From positions 243,821 through 307,820 of the forward strand of contig NZ_BMMV01000007.1 of the NCBI RefSeq assembly GCF_014646115.1: a stretch of DNA of 64,000 bases. Reading direction: 5' to 3'. The stretch's first letter is position 1; each line of letters begins with the position of its first letter. Below the pieces are notes generated by a model. It worked only from the letters and a program-made list of their open reading frames with translations. It was not told the origin of the DNA and did not search any database. This document shows, piece by piece, positions 1-8,528 of the stretch. Origin of the DNA: Streptomyces camponoticapitis (lineage in GTDB: Bacteria; Actinomycetota; Actinomycetes; Streptomycetales; Streptomycetaceae). The position numbers and the translations under genes are program-made.

Positions 1-856
1 CGGCGAGTACGCCGAGGGCTGCCGCCGAGGCGGCGAAGACGGGGAGGAGACGGGCCACGAAGTAGACACCGGCGGCGACCATCGTCGCCGCGTGGATCAG
101 CGCGGAGACGGGGGTGGGGCCGGCCATCGCGTCGGGCAGCCAGGTGTGCAGCGGGAATTGGGCCGACTTGCCCGCGACGCCGGCGATCAGCAGCAGCGCG
201 ATCAGGGTGGGGTGGTCGAGGCCGTCGTTGGCGACGGCGTCGAGGACGCCGGTGATCCGGAACGTGCCGGTGTCGACGGCGAGCGCGAACAGACCGAGCA
301 GGAAGGGGACATCGCCGAGTTTGGTGACCAGGAAGGCCTTCAGGGAGGCGGCGCGCGCCTCGGGCGTCTCCCAGTAGTGGCCGACGAGGAAGTACGAGCA
401 GATGCCCATGATCTCCCAGCCGACCAGCAGCACCATCAGGTCGCCGGAGTAGACGACGAGCAGCATCGCGGAGGTGAAGAGGGAGACCAGAGCGGCGTAC
501 GAGGGGTAGCGCGGGTCGTCGCGCAGATAGCTCGTCGAGTAGATCTGCACGCATGTCGCGACGACACCGACGAGGATCGCGACGAGCGCGGCGAAGCCGT
601 CGATGTGCAGGGCGAGATCGATCGGGACCGAGCCGGTGGGGGTGAGCTGGGTCGCGGCGTCGATCGGTGCCCGGGGGCCGTCGTGCCCGTTGCTCTGGCG
701 TACGGCGACGAGCGCGGCGAGTACGGCGGCGGCGAGCGGCGGCAGCACGGCGAGCGGCCGGACGAAGCCGGGGGCCGTACGGCCGAGGAGCAGTCCGGCG
801 ACCGCGCCGAGGAACGGCAGGAGGGGGACGAGGACGGCGAGGGTGGTCGTGGTCAC
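1..856 (-). CDS. nuoL2: NADH dehydrogenase subunit L, second cluster (partial)
   Basis: This is the N-terminal part of a NuoL/ND5-type proton-pumping subunit, an antiporter-like membrane protein of complex I. About 285 residues are present; the gene leaves the window at base 1, and full NuoL proteins are about 620-660 residues. It starts at a GTG (856) that overlaps the nuoK2 stop as GTGA. The visible part has several membrane helices, [13 protein letters not shown] in the quinone-oxidoreductase core, and the family-typical [20 protein letters not shown] segment with its conserved lysine just before it. It is the last visible gene of a tightly coupled cluster, probably followed by nuoM2 and nuoN2 outside the window (inference from streptomycete gene order). 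A complete NuoL lies at 28511-30406. Confidence 0.93.
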   Translation of the reverse strand, partial: MTTTTLAVLVPLLPFLGAVAGLLLGRTAPGFVRPLAVLPPLAAAVLAALVAVRQSNGHDGPRAPIDAATQLTPTGSVPIDLALHIDGFAALVAILVGVVATCVQIYSTSYLRDDPRYPSYAALVSLFTSAMLLVVYSGDLMVLLVGWEIMGICSYFLVGHYWETPEARAASLKAFLVTKLGDVPFLLGLFALAVDTGTFRITGVLDAVANDGLDHPTLIALLLIAGVAGKSAQFPLHTWLPDAMAGPTPVSALIHAATMVAAGVYFVARLLPVFAASAAALGVLA

Positions 857-1263
857 GCGGTGGCCTCAGCCTTCTTTGCCCGGGCGGCGGCTTCGGCCCG
901 GGCGGACTCGGCCGCCGCGTCTTCGGCGGACTTGACCGCGGCCTCGTCGGCCGCGTCGCTCTCGACGCTGTCCCGGAGGCGGTCGACGTCGGCGGTGCCG
1001 CGGGCGCGGTGGACCATCAGGACGATCGCCAGGCCGATGCCGATCTCGGCGGCGGCGACGGCGATCACGAAGAGGGTGAGCGCCTGGCCGGCGTGCAGGG
1101 TGTCGCGCAGCCAGACGTCGAAGGCGACGAGGTTGAGATTGACGGCGTTGAGCATCAGCTCGACGGACATGAGGACGAGGATCGCGTTGCGGCGGGCGAG
1201 CACCCCGTACAGACCGGTGCAGAACAGCAGCGCCGCGAGCACGGCGGGATAGGCGAGATGCAT
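853..1263 (-). CDS. nuoK2: NADH dehydrogenase subunit K, second cluster
   Basis: NuoK/ND4L homologue, a three-helix membrane subunit of complex I that carries conserved glutamates on the proton path. The 136-residue protein begins [10 protein letters not shown] and has the family-typical [19 protein letters not shown] helix and the [13 protein letters not shown] helix with its glutamate. It is longer than the usual 100 residues because of a charged Ala/Glu/Lys-rich C-terminal tail of about 40 residues, which looks disordered or coiled. The paralogue at 30421-30720 is only 99 residues. The start ATG shares one base with the nuoJ2 stop (TGATG), and the stop overlaps the nuoL2 start. Confidence 0.95.
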   Translation of the reverse strand: MHLAYPAVLAALLFCTGLYGVLARRNAILVLMSVELMLNAVNLNLVAFDVWLRDTLHAGQALTLFVIAVAAAEIGIGLAIVLMVHRARGTADVDRLRDSVESDAADEAAVKSAEDAAAESARAEAAARAKKAEATA

Positions 1264-1811
1264 CAGCGCTGCTCCTTGCCGCTCTTGCGGGACAGGACGA
1301 TCGCGCCGATCAGCGCGGCGAGGAGGAGGACGGAGAGCGCTTCGAAGGGCAGGACCCAGTGCCGGAAGAGGAACTGTCCGGAGACCTCGGTGGACCCCTG
1401 GGCGGGGCCGTCGAGCTCGATCCAGGTCGTACGGAACGCGTCGACGACCACCCACACCAGCGCGACGGCCGCGGTGACCGCCACCGCGAGCGCGACCCAC
1501 CGGTTCTCCGAATCCGCGTCGGGGGAACGGCCGATGGGCGCCTTCGTCAGCATCAGCCCGAACAGAAGGAGGACGACGACGGAGCCGACATAGATCAGGA
1601 CCTGCACCCAGGCGATGAACTCGGCTGTCAGCAGCAGGTATTCGATGGCCAGGCCGCCGAGCGCCACGACGAGCCACAGGGCCGCGTGCACCAGTTGCCT
1701 GGTCGTGACCGTGATGACGGCCGCGCCGAGGGTGACGAGACCGACGAGGACGAAGGCGATCTCGACGCCGGTCGGGGAGAGGAAGCCGGGGCCGGCCGCG
1801 AGGGGGGTCAC
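1263..1811 (-). CDS. nuoJ2: NADH dehydrogenase subunit J, second cluster
   Basis: NuoJ/ND6 homologue, an integral membrane subunit of complex I. The 182 residues include about five hydrophobic helices, with the conserved [18 protein letters not shown] helix (glutamate within the membrane) and the [17 protein letters not shown] helix near residues 68-85. The GTG start at 1811 was chosen because it overlaps the nuoI2 stop as GTGA, the coupling used by most genes of this cluster; longer in-frame openings only read through nuoI2. It lacks the roughly 90-residue hydrophilic C-terminal extension of the paralogue at 30717-31541. Confidence 0.93.
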   Translation of the reverse strand: MTPLAAGPGFLSPTGVEIAFVLVGLVTLGAAVITVTTRQLVHAALWLVVALGGLAIEYLLLTAEFIAWVQVLIYVGSVVVLLLFGLMLTKAPIGRSPDADSENRWVALAVAVTAAVALVWVVVDAFRTTWIELDGPAQGSTEVSGQFLFRHWVLPFEALSVLLLAALIGAIVLSRKSGKEQR

Positions 1812-2386
1812 TCGCCGTCCTCCCGCTCCTGGGGCGCGGACGCGGCGGCCCGCGCCGCGGCTTCGGCCGCCGCCAGCTTGTCGGCCGTCTTGCGGGCGGC
1901 CACGATCTCCTTCGGCTCCTCGGCGGCCGGGTCGAGGGCGGGCGGGGCCGGCACGGTCCACATCCACTCGCGGAGTTTGTCGCGCTCGTGGGTGAGTTCC
2001 AGGATGTCCGTCTCCGCGTACTCGAACTCCGGTGACCAGAACAGCGCGTCGAAAGGACAGACCTCGATACAGATACCGCAGTACATGCAGAGCGAGAAGT
2101 CGATGGCGAACCGGTCGAGGACGTTCCGGCTGCGCTCGCGCCCGCCGGGGGCCGCGGCGGGAAGCGTCTCCTTGTGGGAGTCGATGTAGATGCACCAGTC
2201 CGGGCACTCACGGGCGCAGAGCATGCAGACCGTGCAGTTCTCCTCGAACAGGCCGATCACGCCCCTGCTGCGGGGCGGGAGTTCGGGCTGGGTGTCCGGG
2301 TACCGCGCGGTGACGGACTTCCTGGTCATCGTACGGAGGGTGACGGCCAGCCCCTTGGCCAGGCCGCTACCGGGGATCGGAGCCAC
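1808..2386 (-). CDS. nuoI2: NADH dehydrogenase subunit I, second cluster (two 4Fe-4S ferredoxin fold)
   Basis: NuoI/TYKY-type subunit carrying clusters N6a and N6b that pass electrons toward NuoB. The protein has 192 residues. Two 4Fe-4S motifs are visible: [12 protein letters not shown] (Cys 51, 54, 57, 61) and [12 protein letters not shown] (Cys 100, 103, 106, 110). The C-terminal 50 residues are an Ala/Glu/Lys-rich tail. It starts with GTG at 2386, directly abutting the nuoH2 stop with no spacer. With NuoB2 it would form a hydrogenase-like electron relay, but no NuoD2 is encoded here. Confidence 0.95.
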   Translation of the reverse strand: MAPIPGSGLAKGLAVTLRTMTRKSVTARYPDTQPELPPRSRGVIGLFEENCTVCMLCARECPDWCIYIDSHKETLPAAAPGGRERSRNVLDRFAIDFSLCMYCGICIEVCPFDALFWSPEFEYAETDILELTHERDKLREWMWTVPAPPALDPAAEEPKEIVAARKTADKLAAAEAAARAAASAPQEREDGE

Positions 2387-3355
2387 TTACTGGATCACCA
2401 CCTTGACGATGCCGGTGAGGGCGATCTGGGCGAGGGCGAGGGGGATGAGCACGGTCCACGCGAGCTTCTGGAGCTGGTCCTCGCGCAGCCGCGGATAGCT
2501 GACGCGCAGCCAGATCACGACGAAGGCGAGGACCGCGGTCTTGAGGAGGGTCCAGAGCCAGCCGACGTCGTCCCCGCCGAACGGGCCGTGCCAGCCGCCG
2601 AGGAACAGGACGGTGGTCAGTCCGCAGAGGACGACGATGCCCGCGTACTCGGCGAGCATGAACAGCGCGAACCGCAGACCGGTGTACTCGGTGTAGGCGC
2701 CGAAGATGATCTCGGAGTCGGCGACCGGCATGTCGAAGGGAGGGCGCTGGAGTTCGGCGAGGCCGGCGACGAAGAAGACGAGGGCGCCGACGATCTGCCA
2801 GGGCACCCACCACCACTCGAAGGCGTTGAGGACGCCGGGCAGCGAGACGGTGCCCGCCGCCATCGCGACGGAGGCGGCCGTGAGCAGCATGGGCAGTTCG
2901 TACGCGAGCAGTTGGGCGGCCGTGCGCAGACCGCCGAGCAGGGAGAACTTGTTGGCCGACGCCCAGCCCGCCATGAGCGAGCCGAGCACGCCGATGCCCA
3001 TCACGGCGAGCACGAAGAAGATGCCCGCGTCGACGACCTCGCCGACGGCGCCCTCCTGGGGGCCGATCGGGATCACGACCAGTACGAGGAGGTAGGGCAG
3101 CAGGGCGACGGCCGGGGCCAGTTGGAAGATCCGGCGGTCGGCGGCGGCCGGGACGATGTCTTCCTTCTGCGCGAACTTCACGCCGTCGGCGACGAGTTGG
3201 GCCCAGCCGTGGAAGCCGCCGACATACATGGGGCCGAGACGGCCCTGCATGTGGGCCATGACCTTGTGCTCGGTCTGTCCGACGATCAGGGGCAGGAGGA
3301 GGAAGGCGGCGAAGACGATGACCAGCCGAATGGCGACGTCGAGCACGTCGTTCAC
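2387..3355 (-). CDS. nuoH2: NADH dehydrogenase subunit H, second cluster
   Basis: NuoH/ND1 homologue, the membrane subunit forming the quinone-access channel and joining the peripheral arm to the membrane arm. The 322 residues match the usual family length (about 325) and contain GRLGPMYVGGFHGWAQLVAD, the LAGLAELQRPPFDMP loop and a [16 protein letters not shown] segment, all family hallmarks. The GTG start at 3355 overlaps the nuoC2 stop (GTGA). It is shorter and divergent from NuoH1 (32190-33578), which has N- and C-terminal extensions. Glutamine replaces the asparagine of the NuoH1 motif [12 protein letters not shown] at the equivalent loop. Confidence 0.95.
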   Translation of the reverse strand: MNDVLDVAIRLVIVFAAFLLLPLIVGQTEHKVMAHMQGRLGPMYVGGFHGWAQLVADGVKFAQKEDIVPAAADRRIFQLAPAVALLPYLLVLVVIPIGPQEGAVGEVVDAGIFFVLAVMGIGVLGSLMAGWASANKFSLLGGLRTAAQLLAYELPMLLTAASVAMAAGTVSLPGVLNAFEWWWVPWQIVGALVFFVAGLAELQRPPFDMPVADSEIIFGAYTEYTGLRFALFMLAEYAGIVVLCGLTTVLFLGGWHGPFGGDDVGWLWTLLKTAVLAFVVIWLRVSYPRLREDQLQKLAWTVLIPLALAQIALTGIVKVVIQ

Positions 3356-4308
3356 GCGTCTCCTCCGGGGCGCTCGGGTGCGGGGCCGTCGCCGGTGGCG
3401 GGCCCTGCCTCGGGACCGGGCTCCGGTTCGCCCTCGGGCCCTGACTGCTTCGGCTCGGGCTTGGTCGGCCCGGACTTCTCCGGCTCGGGCCTCGTCGGCT
3501 CGGGCCTCGTCGCGTCGGTGGCCGGGTCGTCGAAGGCCGGGCGCGGGTCGTGCCAGGGTGCCGGCGCGCCCTTCGGCGCGGGCGCCGCTTCCGGCGCCGC
3601 CTCAGGCCCGGTCGCCGGCGGCTGCTGGCTCGCGGAGCCCTCCGACACACTGCGGGCGCGGCGGACCGGGCGGTCCCCCGCCGCACGGGGCGTGCGGGCC
3701 GGCCGGGCGGGTGCCGGCGGCAGTTGGCCCTTGAGCGGGCCCCACTCGTTCGGGTCCGGTACGCCCGGCGGCAGCATCTGGCGGCGCTTGGGTCCCGTGT
3801 GGCCCGGCGCCGACTCCCCCGGCTCCTTCGCGCCCGGCCAGGCCTTCGCGACCCGGGCCGCCAGGACGAAGTCCTTGCGCAGCGGGTGTCCTTCGAAGGT
3901 CTCGGGCAGCAGCAGACGCACCAGGTTGGGGTGGTCGCTGAAGGTGATGCCGAACATCTCGTACGTCTCGCGCTCGTGCCAGCCCGCGCCCGCGTAGACC
4001 CCGAGGGCGGTGGGCAGCACGGCTGCCTCGTGCGGAACGGTCGTACGGACCAGCAGGCGCCGTACGGCCCCGCGTTCGACCGACGCGACATGCGCGCTCA
4101 CGCGGAAGCCGGTGCCCGGTTCGTCGACGGCGCTCAGCCAGTCGAAGTAGGTGCAGCCCAAGTCGTCACGGGCGGTTTCGAGCGCGGTCAGCCAGGAGGC
4201 GGCGGGGACGTCGACCGTCAGCAGGTCGTACGCGCGCTCCGCCGTGGCGTCCGCGCCGAAGATCCCGGCGACGGCGTCGGGCAGGCTGTCGTACGCGTCC
4301 GAAGTCAT
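3352..4308 (-). CDS. nuoC2: NADH dehydrogenase subunit C, second cluster, with long Pro/Glu-rich tail
   Basis: NuoC/30-kDa subunit. The N-terminal about 165 residues are the conserved domain: WHERETYEMFGITF at 110-123 is the complex I 30-kDa signature and HPLRKDF follows at 141-147. Residues 190-318 form a low-complexity Pro/Glu/Ala tail with repeated PEP blocks (RPEPTRPEPEKSG, TKPEPKQSG), predicted disordered. The stop overlaps the nuoH2 start, so there is no room for a nuoD homologue, and the tail shows no NuoD motif such as GPQHPSTHG. The ATG start lies next to the nuoB2 stop. The tail's role is unknown. Confidence 0.9.
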   Translation of the reverse strand: MTSDAYDSLPDAVAGIFGADATAERAYDLLTVDVPAASWLTALETARDDLGCTYFDWLSAVDEPGTGFRVSAHVASVERGAVRRLLVRTTVPHEAAVLPTALGVYAGAGWHERETYEMFGITFSDHPNLVRLLLPETFEGHPLRKDFVLAARVAKAWPGAKEPGESAPGHTGPKRRQMLPPGVPDPNEWGPLKGQLPPAPARPARTPRAAGDRPVRRARSVSEGSASQQPPATGPEAAPEAAPAPKGAPAPWHDPRPAFDDPATDATRPEPTRPEPEKSGPTKPEPKQSGPEGEPEPGPEAGPATGDGPAPERPGGDA

Positions 4309-4988
4309 CAGGTGCTCTCCCCCGGAGTCGGCGGGGCCGCGATCAGCCCGCTGCGCAGCGCGGCGGTGCTCGGCCGGCGGCCCTCGGAGCCGTAACGCTC
4401 ACCCAGCGACTCGCGGGAGATCTTCTCCTGGAGCTTGAGGATCCCCTGGAGCAGGGCCTCGGGGCGCGGCGGGCAGCCCGGTACGTAGACGTCGACCGGG
4501 ATGATCTGGTCGACGCCCTTCGTGACGGAGTACGAATCCCAGTACGGGCCACCGCAGTTGGAGCAGGCGCCGAAGGAGATCACGTACTTGGGCTCGGGCA
4601 TCTGCTCGAAGAGCCGCTTCACCGCCGGTGCCATCTTGTCCGTCACCGTGCCGGACACGACCATCAGGTCCGCCTGTCGCGGGCCGGGTGCCAGGGGGAT
4701 GACCCCGAGCCGGATGAAGTCGTGCCGGGCCATCGAGGCGGCGATGAACTCGATGGCGCAGCAGGCGAGTCCGAAGTTGAAGACCCAGAGGCTGTAGCGG
4801 CGGCCCCAGTTGAGGACCACCTTCATCGGCTGGGGCGCGAGGCGCGAAAGCACGCCCAGGCGCTGGGGGTTGGGCAGCTCGACCGGTGCGGCGGCGGCCG
4901 GCGCCGGGGCGGACCCGGCTGCGGACTCGCCGCCGACGGGAGTGGCACCGGCGGAAGTGGCACCGGCTGCGGCAGGGGTCACGTCCAT
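4308..4988 (-). CDS. nuoB2: NADH dehydrogenase subunit B, second cluster
   Basis: NuoB/PSST homologue that binds the terminal N2 4Fe-4S cluster. All ligands are present: the tandem Cys pair in [10 protein letters not shown], Cys in FGACSNCGG and Cys in VPGCPPRPE. An N-terminal extension of about 45 residues rich in Ala/Gly/Pro precedes the core ([10 protein letters not shown] onward). The ATG at 4988 gives 226 residues and overlaps nuoA2 by 10 bases. An in-frame GTG two codons later (4982) would give the GTGA overlap used elsewhere in the cluster and is equally plausible. Intact N2 ligands argue that the subunit is functional, although no partner NuoD is encoded beside it. Confidence 0.93.
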   Translation of the reverse strand: MDVTPAAAGATSAGATPVGGESAAGSAPAPAAAAPVELPNPQRLGVLSRLAPQPMKVVLNWGRRYSLWVFNFGLACCAIEFIAASMARHDFIRLGVIPLAPGPRQADLMVVSGTVTDKMAPAVKRLFEQMPEPKYVISFGACSNCGGPYWDSYSVTKGVDQIIPVDVYVPGCPPRPEALLQGILKLQEKISRESLGERYGSEGRRPSTAALRSGLIAAPPTPGEST

Positions 4989-5380
4989 TCGAGGACGCCC
5001 TTCTTCCATGCGTAGAGAAGTCCTACGGCCAGGAAGCCGAGGAAGATGAACATCTCGACGAGCGTCGTCGCGCCGTACCCCGGGGCCGCGAAGACCGTCG
5101 CCCACGGGAAGAGGAAGATCGAGTCGACGGCGAAGATGACGTAGAGGAAGGCGTAGACGTAGTAACGGACCTGGGTGTGTGCCCAGCCCTCGCCCACCGG
5201 GTCGACGCCGCATTCGTACGTGAGCAGCTTCTCCGGCGTCGGTACCACCGGCCGCAGCAGTCTGCCCGCTCCGAAGGCCACGGCGACGAAGAGCACGCCG
5301 ACGACCGCGAGCAGTCCGACCACCGAGTAGCTCTGGAAGTAGTCCGACGCGAGCACGGTCTGCTCCGGCACGTGCGTCAC
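4979..5380 (-). CDS. nuoA2: NADH dehydrogenase subunit A, second cluster
   Basis: NuoA/ND3 homologue, a small three-helix subunit at the arm junction of complex I. The 133 residues carry the family-typical loop [20 protein letters not shown] with its cysteine, followed by two helices ([17 protein letters not shown] and [19 protein letters not shown]). The GTG at 5380 is preceded by GAGGGGCG and was preferred to the more upstream opening, which has no ribosome binding site. It is the first gene of the second nuo cluster. The 256 bases upstream separate it from the divergent sensor kinase gene. Confidence 0.93.
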   Translation of the reverse strand: MTHVPEQTVLASDYFQSYSVVGLLAVVGVLFVAVAFGAGRLLRPVVPTPEKLLTYECGVDPVGEGWAHTQVRYYVYAFLYVIFAVDSIFLFPWATVFAAPGYGATTLVEMFIFLGFLAVGLLYAWKKGVLEWT

Positions 5381-5562
5381 CCGCCCCTCGCTCCGCCGAT
5401 CGGTGTGTTTTCGAGATCCTGGTCGCTGATCTGTACGCACGGGAGTCTAGGCCCTGCTAAAGGGACCGTAAGCAGTCGGTCGCGCATCAGTCATGGCGGG
5501 GTCATGCGTGGGTCCCACACACGTCCGCCCAGGTGCTGGTCGGGCGGCTTCCCAAGGGGCGG

Positions 5563-5576
5563 TGGGGTTATCCCCA
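5563..5576. promoter_or_regulatory. Palindrome upstream of first sensor kinase (candidate operator)
   Basis: TGGGGTTATCCCCA is a perfect 5-bp inverted repeat around TTAT, extendable to GGTGGGG/CCCCACC (5561-5578). It ends about 60 bases before the ATG of the kinase at 5637. The same TGGGG-N4-CCCCA architecture occurs at a matching distance before the second kinase (6931-6944). Candidate autoregulatory operator, an inference from the duplicated arrangement. It also lies in the shared upstream region of the divergent nuoA2 gene. Confidence 0.5.
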
Positions 5577-5636
5577 CCTACGCTCCCCCAGCCACCCCAT
5601 GGCGTGCGCCCCCGCGGCCGTGCAGGCTTGAGCCTT

Positions 5637-6845
5637 ATGACCGCCCGTAACAGCCTTTTCGACGACGAACGGCCCCCGCCGCCCCGTTTCGCCTTTGACC
5701 GGCACACCTGGAAGGAGATCGCCCATCTCCTCGCCAATCTGCCGCTGTCGCTCGCCGGCTTCGTCTACGTCGTGTTCGTCGTGCCCACCGGCGTCCTTCT
5801 GTCCGTCACCGTGATCGGTCTGCCCTGGCTCGCCGCCGGCCTGTCCGGCGCGCGGCTGCTGGGGAAGGCCGAACGGGCGCGGGCGCGGGCCCTGCTGGGG
5901 GTCCGGATCGACGAGCCGAGCCCGCTCCGGGGCCGCCGGGGGCGGCGGGCCCGCGGCGCGGAGGGATTCTTCCCCTGGCTGTGGTCGGGGCTGAAGGACC
6001 CGGTGGCCTGGCGGACCGTCCTGTACGAGTTCATCCGGCTCCCGTGGGGGATCCTGACCTTCACGATCACGACGGTCGGCCTGTTCGTCTTCTGGCCGGT
6101 GCTGCCCTTCGTCGCGCGCGGTCTGACCAACGTCGACCGGGCCCTGGTCCGCGGGCTGCTCTCGCCGTCCGACGAGCTGGAGAGCCGGATCGCGGAGCTG
6201 GAGTCGGACCGGGGCGTCGTCGTGGACACGGCCGCGGCCGATCTGCGGCGTATCGAGCGCGACCTGCACGACGGCGCGCAGGCCCGGCTGGTGGCCCTGG
6301 CCATGGGTCTCGGCCTCGCGAAGGAGAAGCTGCTGGACGACCCGGAGACGGCGGCGAGCATGGTCGACGAGGCGCACGGCGAGGTGAAGCTGGCCCTCCA
6401 GGAACTGCGCGATCTCGCGCGCGGCATCCACCCGGCCGTACTGACGGACCGGGGTCTGGACGCCGCGCTGTCCTCCATCGCCTCCCGCTGCACGGTCCCG
6501 GTCAAGGTCGAGGTCGAGCTGGAGGGGCGCCCGGCGGCCGCGATCGAGGGCATCGCGTACTTCACGGTCTCCGAGCTCCTGCAGAACGTCAGCAAGCACA
6601 GCGGGGCGAGCACGGCCAGTGTCGAGGTGTGGCGGGCGAAGGACCGGCTGCTCATCCAGATCGAGGACGACGGGCGCGGGGGCGCCCGGCTGGACGGCGG
6701 GACGGGTATGGCGGGGCTGGCCGAGCGCCTGGGCGCGGTCGACGGTCTCTTCGTGCTGGACTCGCCGGTCGGCGGGCCGACGATCGTCACGGCCGAACTC
6801 CCCTGGCGCGAGCGCGAGCCGGAGTGCGGGCCGGCCCGGGAGTGA
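5637..6845 (+). CDS. Membrane sensor histidine kinase (sensor domain + HisKA_3 + HATPase)
   Basis: Two-component sensor kinase of the NarL/LiaS/DesK type, 402 residues. Residues 1-180 form a membrane sensor domain with paired hydrophobic segments (about 33-72 and 130-165) and the RARALLG motif between them. The dimerization/phosphoacceptor helix is IERDLHDGAQARL with the phosphorylatable His at 211. A C-terminal ATP-binding domain follows, with an N-box (LLQNVSKHS) and a G-box (DDGRGG, GTGMAGLAERL). The ATG at 5637 was chosen because it begins the conserved sensor region; upstream in-frame codons are non-coding in character. It is followed at 7009 by a paralogous kinase and at 8699 by a LuxR-type regulator, the probable partner of both. 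The stimulus is unknown. Confidence 0.92.
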   Translation: MTARNSLFDDERPPPPRFAFDRHTWKEIAHLLANLPLSLAGFVYVVFVVPTGVLLSVTVIGLPWLAAGLSGARLLGKAERARARALLGVRIDEPSPLRGRRGRRARGAEGFFPWLWSGLKDPVAWRTVLYEFIRLPWGILTFTITTVGLFVFWPVLPFVARGLTNVDRALVRGLLSPSDELESRIAELESDRGVVVDTAAADLRRIERDLHDGAQARLVALAMGLGLAKEKLLDDPETAASMVDEAHGEVKLALQELRDLARGIHPAVLTDRGLDAALSSIASRCTVPVKVEVELEGRPAAAIEGIAYFTVSELLQNVSKHSGASTASVEVWRAKDRLLIQIEDDGRGGARLDGGTGMAGLAERLGAVDGLFVLDSPVGGPTIVTAELPWREREPECGPARE

Positions 6846-6930
6846 GCCGGGGCCGCGCCGTACGCGCGCGGGCGCCGGGGCCTTGCGCCGGGCGCCGGCC
6901 GCCGGGGGTCCGAAACCGCACCATCGAAGG

Positions 6931-6944
6931 TGGGGAAAACCCCA
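6931..6944. promoter_or_regulatory. Palindrome upstream of second sensor kinase (candidate operator)
   Basis: TGGGGAAAACCCCA is a perfect 5-bp inverted repeat around AAAA. It ends about 65 bases before the ATG of the kinase at 7009 and matches the element at 5563-5576 in arms, spacing and position. Whether a protein binds it is inference. Confidence 0.5.
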
Positions 6945-7008
6945 GGGCGAAGACGGTAACCGCCCTCATGGTGCGGGCGCGGCCGGCGGCCGAGCATAGA
7001 GGTACGAC

Positions 7009-8361
7009 ATGAAGCACGACCGCCCCGCTCGCAGATCGGACGACACGATGGCCACGGATTACGGCACGCGGACACCGCCACAGCACACCCTTCATCCGGC
7101 ACTGCGCGCTCCGTTCTCGGCCCGGGCGTGGAAGGAGTTCGCCTATCTCCTTCTGAACCTTCCGATGGGCATCCTCTTCTTCGTCTACGCGGTGACGACC
7201 GTCTCGCTCAGCGCGGGGCTCCTCGTGACCTTCATCGGCATTCCGCTGCTGGCCGCCGCGCTCGTCGGCTGCCGGGGCCTGGGAGCGGTCGAGCGGACGA
7301 GGGCGCGGGCCCTGCTCGGTCTGGACATAGCGAGCCCGCTGCCCGTCCGGGGGAAGAAGTCAGGTCTGATGTCCTGGGTCGGCGCGGTCCTCAAGAGCGG
7401 CGTTTCCTGGCGGCATCTCCTCTACGGCTTCCTGCACTTCCCGTGGGCGGTGTTCTCCTTCGTCACGTCCGTGACCTTCGTGATCACCGGCTGGAGCCTC
7501 TTCCTCTATCCGCTGTGGCAGTGGGTCTTCCCCGAGTACACGGACCAGGACGGCATCGCCCTCTTCAGCGACGGCACCAACGACTTCTATCTGGACACCC
7601 CGTTCGAGACGGCCGCCACCAGCGTCGTCGGTCTGGTCCTCGTTCTCGCCTCCCCGTGGCTGATCCGTGGACTGACCGGTGTCGACCGGCTGTTGGTCGC
7701 CGGTCTCCTCGGCCCGTCCAAGCTCGCCACGCGGGTCTCGGAGCTGGAGTCGGACCGCGGTGTCGTGGTCGACACCGCCGCCGCTGACCTGCGCCGTATC
7801 GAGCGCGACCTGCACGACGGCGCGCAGGCCCGGCTGGTGGCCCTGGCCATGGACCTGGGCCTGGCGAAGGAGAAGCTGCTGGACGACCCCGAGGCGGCGG
7901 CGCGGATGGTCGACGAGGCGCACGGCGAGGTGAAGGTGGCCCTCCAGGAACTGCGCGACCTGGCACGGGGCATCCATCCCGCGGTCCTCACCGACCGGGG
8001 CCTGGACGCCGCGCTCTCCTCCGTCGCCTCCCGTTGCACCGTGCCCGTCCAGGTCGAGGTCGACCTGGACCAGCGCCCGGCGGCGGCCATCGAGGGCATC
8101 GCCTACTTCACCGTCTCCGAGCTCCTGCAGAACGTCAGCAAGCACGCGCAGGCCGGGCGTGCCTCGGTGGACGTGTGGCGGATGCAGGACCGGCTGATGC
8201 TCCAGGTCGCGGACGACGGCCGGGGCGGAGCGAACACCACCTCGGGCAGCGGCCTGGCCGGTCTCGCGGAGCGGCTCGACGCGGTGGACGGAATCCTGGT
8301 CGTGGACTCGCCGGTCGGCGGGCCGACGACGGTGACGGCGGAGCTGCCCTGGCGCAAGTGA
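7009..8361 (+). CDS. Membrane sensor histidine kinase, paralogue of the preceding gene
   Basis: Second NarL/LiaS-type sensor kinase, 450 residues. The sensor domain (about residues 37-235) has more hydrophobic segments than its neighbour and an inserted extracytoplasmic loop, EYTDQDGIALFSDGTND (about 176-192), so it may see a different signal. The phosphoacceptor His is at 269 in IERDLHDGAQARL, followed by an HATPase domain with N-box LLQNVSKHAQ and DDGRGG. From the helix before the His onward it is nearly identical to the kinase at 5637, including a 57-base stretch identical at DNA level. The ATG at 7009 has an AGAGG ribosome binding site. It probably phosphorylates the regulator at 8699. 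Confidence 0.93.
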   Translation: MKHDRPARRSDDTMATDYGTRTPPQHTLHPALRAPFSARAWKEFAYLLLNLPMGILFFVYAVTTVSLSAGLLVTFIGIPLLAAALVGCRGLGAVERTRARALLGLDIASPLPVRGKKSGLMSWVGAVLKSGVSWRHLLYGFLHFPWAVFSFVTSVTFVITGWSLFLYPLWQWVFPEYTDQDGIALFSDGTNDFYLDTPFETAATSVVGLVLVLASPWLIRGLTGVDRLLVAGLLGPSKLATRVSELESDRGVVVDTAAADLRRIERDLHDGAQARLVALAMDLGLAKEKLLDDPEAAARMVDEAHGEVKVALQELRDLARGIHPAVLTDRGLDAALSSVASRCTVPVQVEVDLDQRPAAAIEGIAYFTVSELLQNVSKHAQAGRASVDVWRMQDRLMLQVADDGRGGANTTSGSGLAGLAERLDAVDGILVVDSPVGGPTTVTAELPWRK

Positions 8362-8381
8362 CGCGGTGAAGGGCGGGCGGA

Positions 8382-8446
8382 GCCGGACGAGACAGCCGGA
8401 CAAAACGGCCGGACGAGACAGCCGGACGAGACAGCCGGACGAGGCT
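8382..8446. repeat. 13-bp tandem repeat, five copies
   Basis: Five head-to-tail 13-base units of the form GCCGGACGAGACA, at 8382-8394, 8395-8407, 8408-8420, 8421-8433 and 8434-8446. Units 1, 3 and 4 are exact; units 2 and 5 are degenerate. The array lies just after the stop of the second kinase and before the response regulator gene. A more degenerate GAGACAC-type repeat continues to about 8490. The 336-base gap (8362-8698) holds no convincing gene. Its role is unknown; it could be replication slippage or a regulatory spacer. Confidence 0.85.
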
Positions 8447-8528
8447 CCGGAGACACGAGAGACCACGAGAGACACGGGAGACCCAGGACGGGCGGGACAC
8501 AGACGCGGCCACGGCGCACCGGACATCG

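Noticed and set aside
92..1252. Long plus-strand frames opposite the nuo, mqn and other minus-strand genes
   Set aside because: They are shadows created by high GC; products are Gly/Arg/Asp/Glu/Gln-rich without family features, and the opposite strand encodes recognised proteins.
3352..3738. A fused or remnant nuoD in the NuoC2 tail
   Set aside because: The tail is low-complexity Pro/Glu sequence with none of the NuoD motifs such as GPQHPSTHG or DPVMGGVDR.
8382..8446. CRISPR array
   Set aside because: The 13-base units are contiguous, without spacers, and no cas gene is present. The same holds for the TAGH-coding repeat at 49188-49295.
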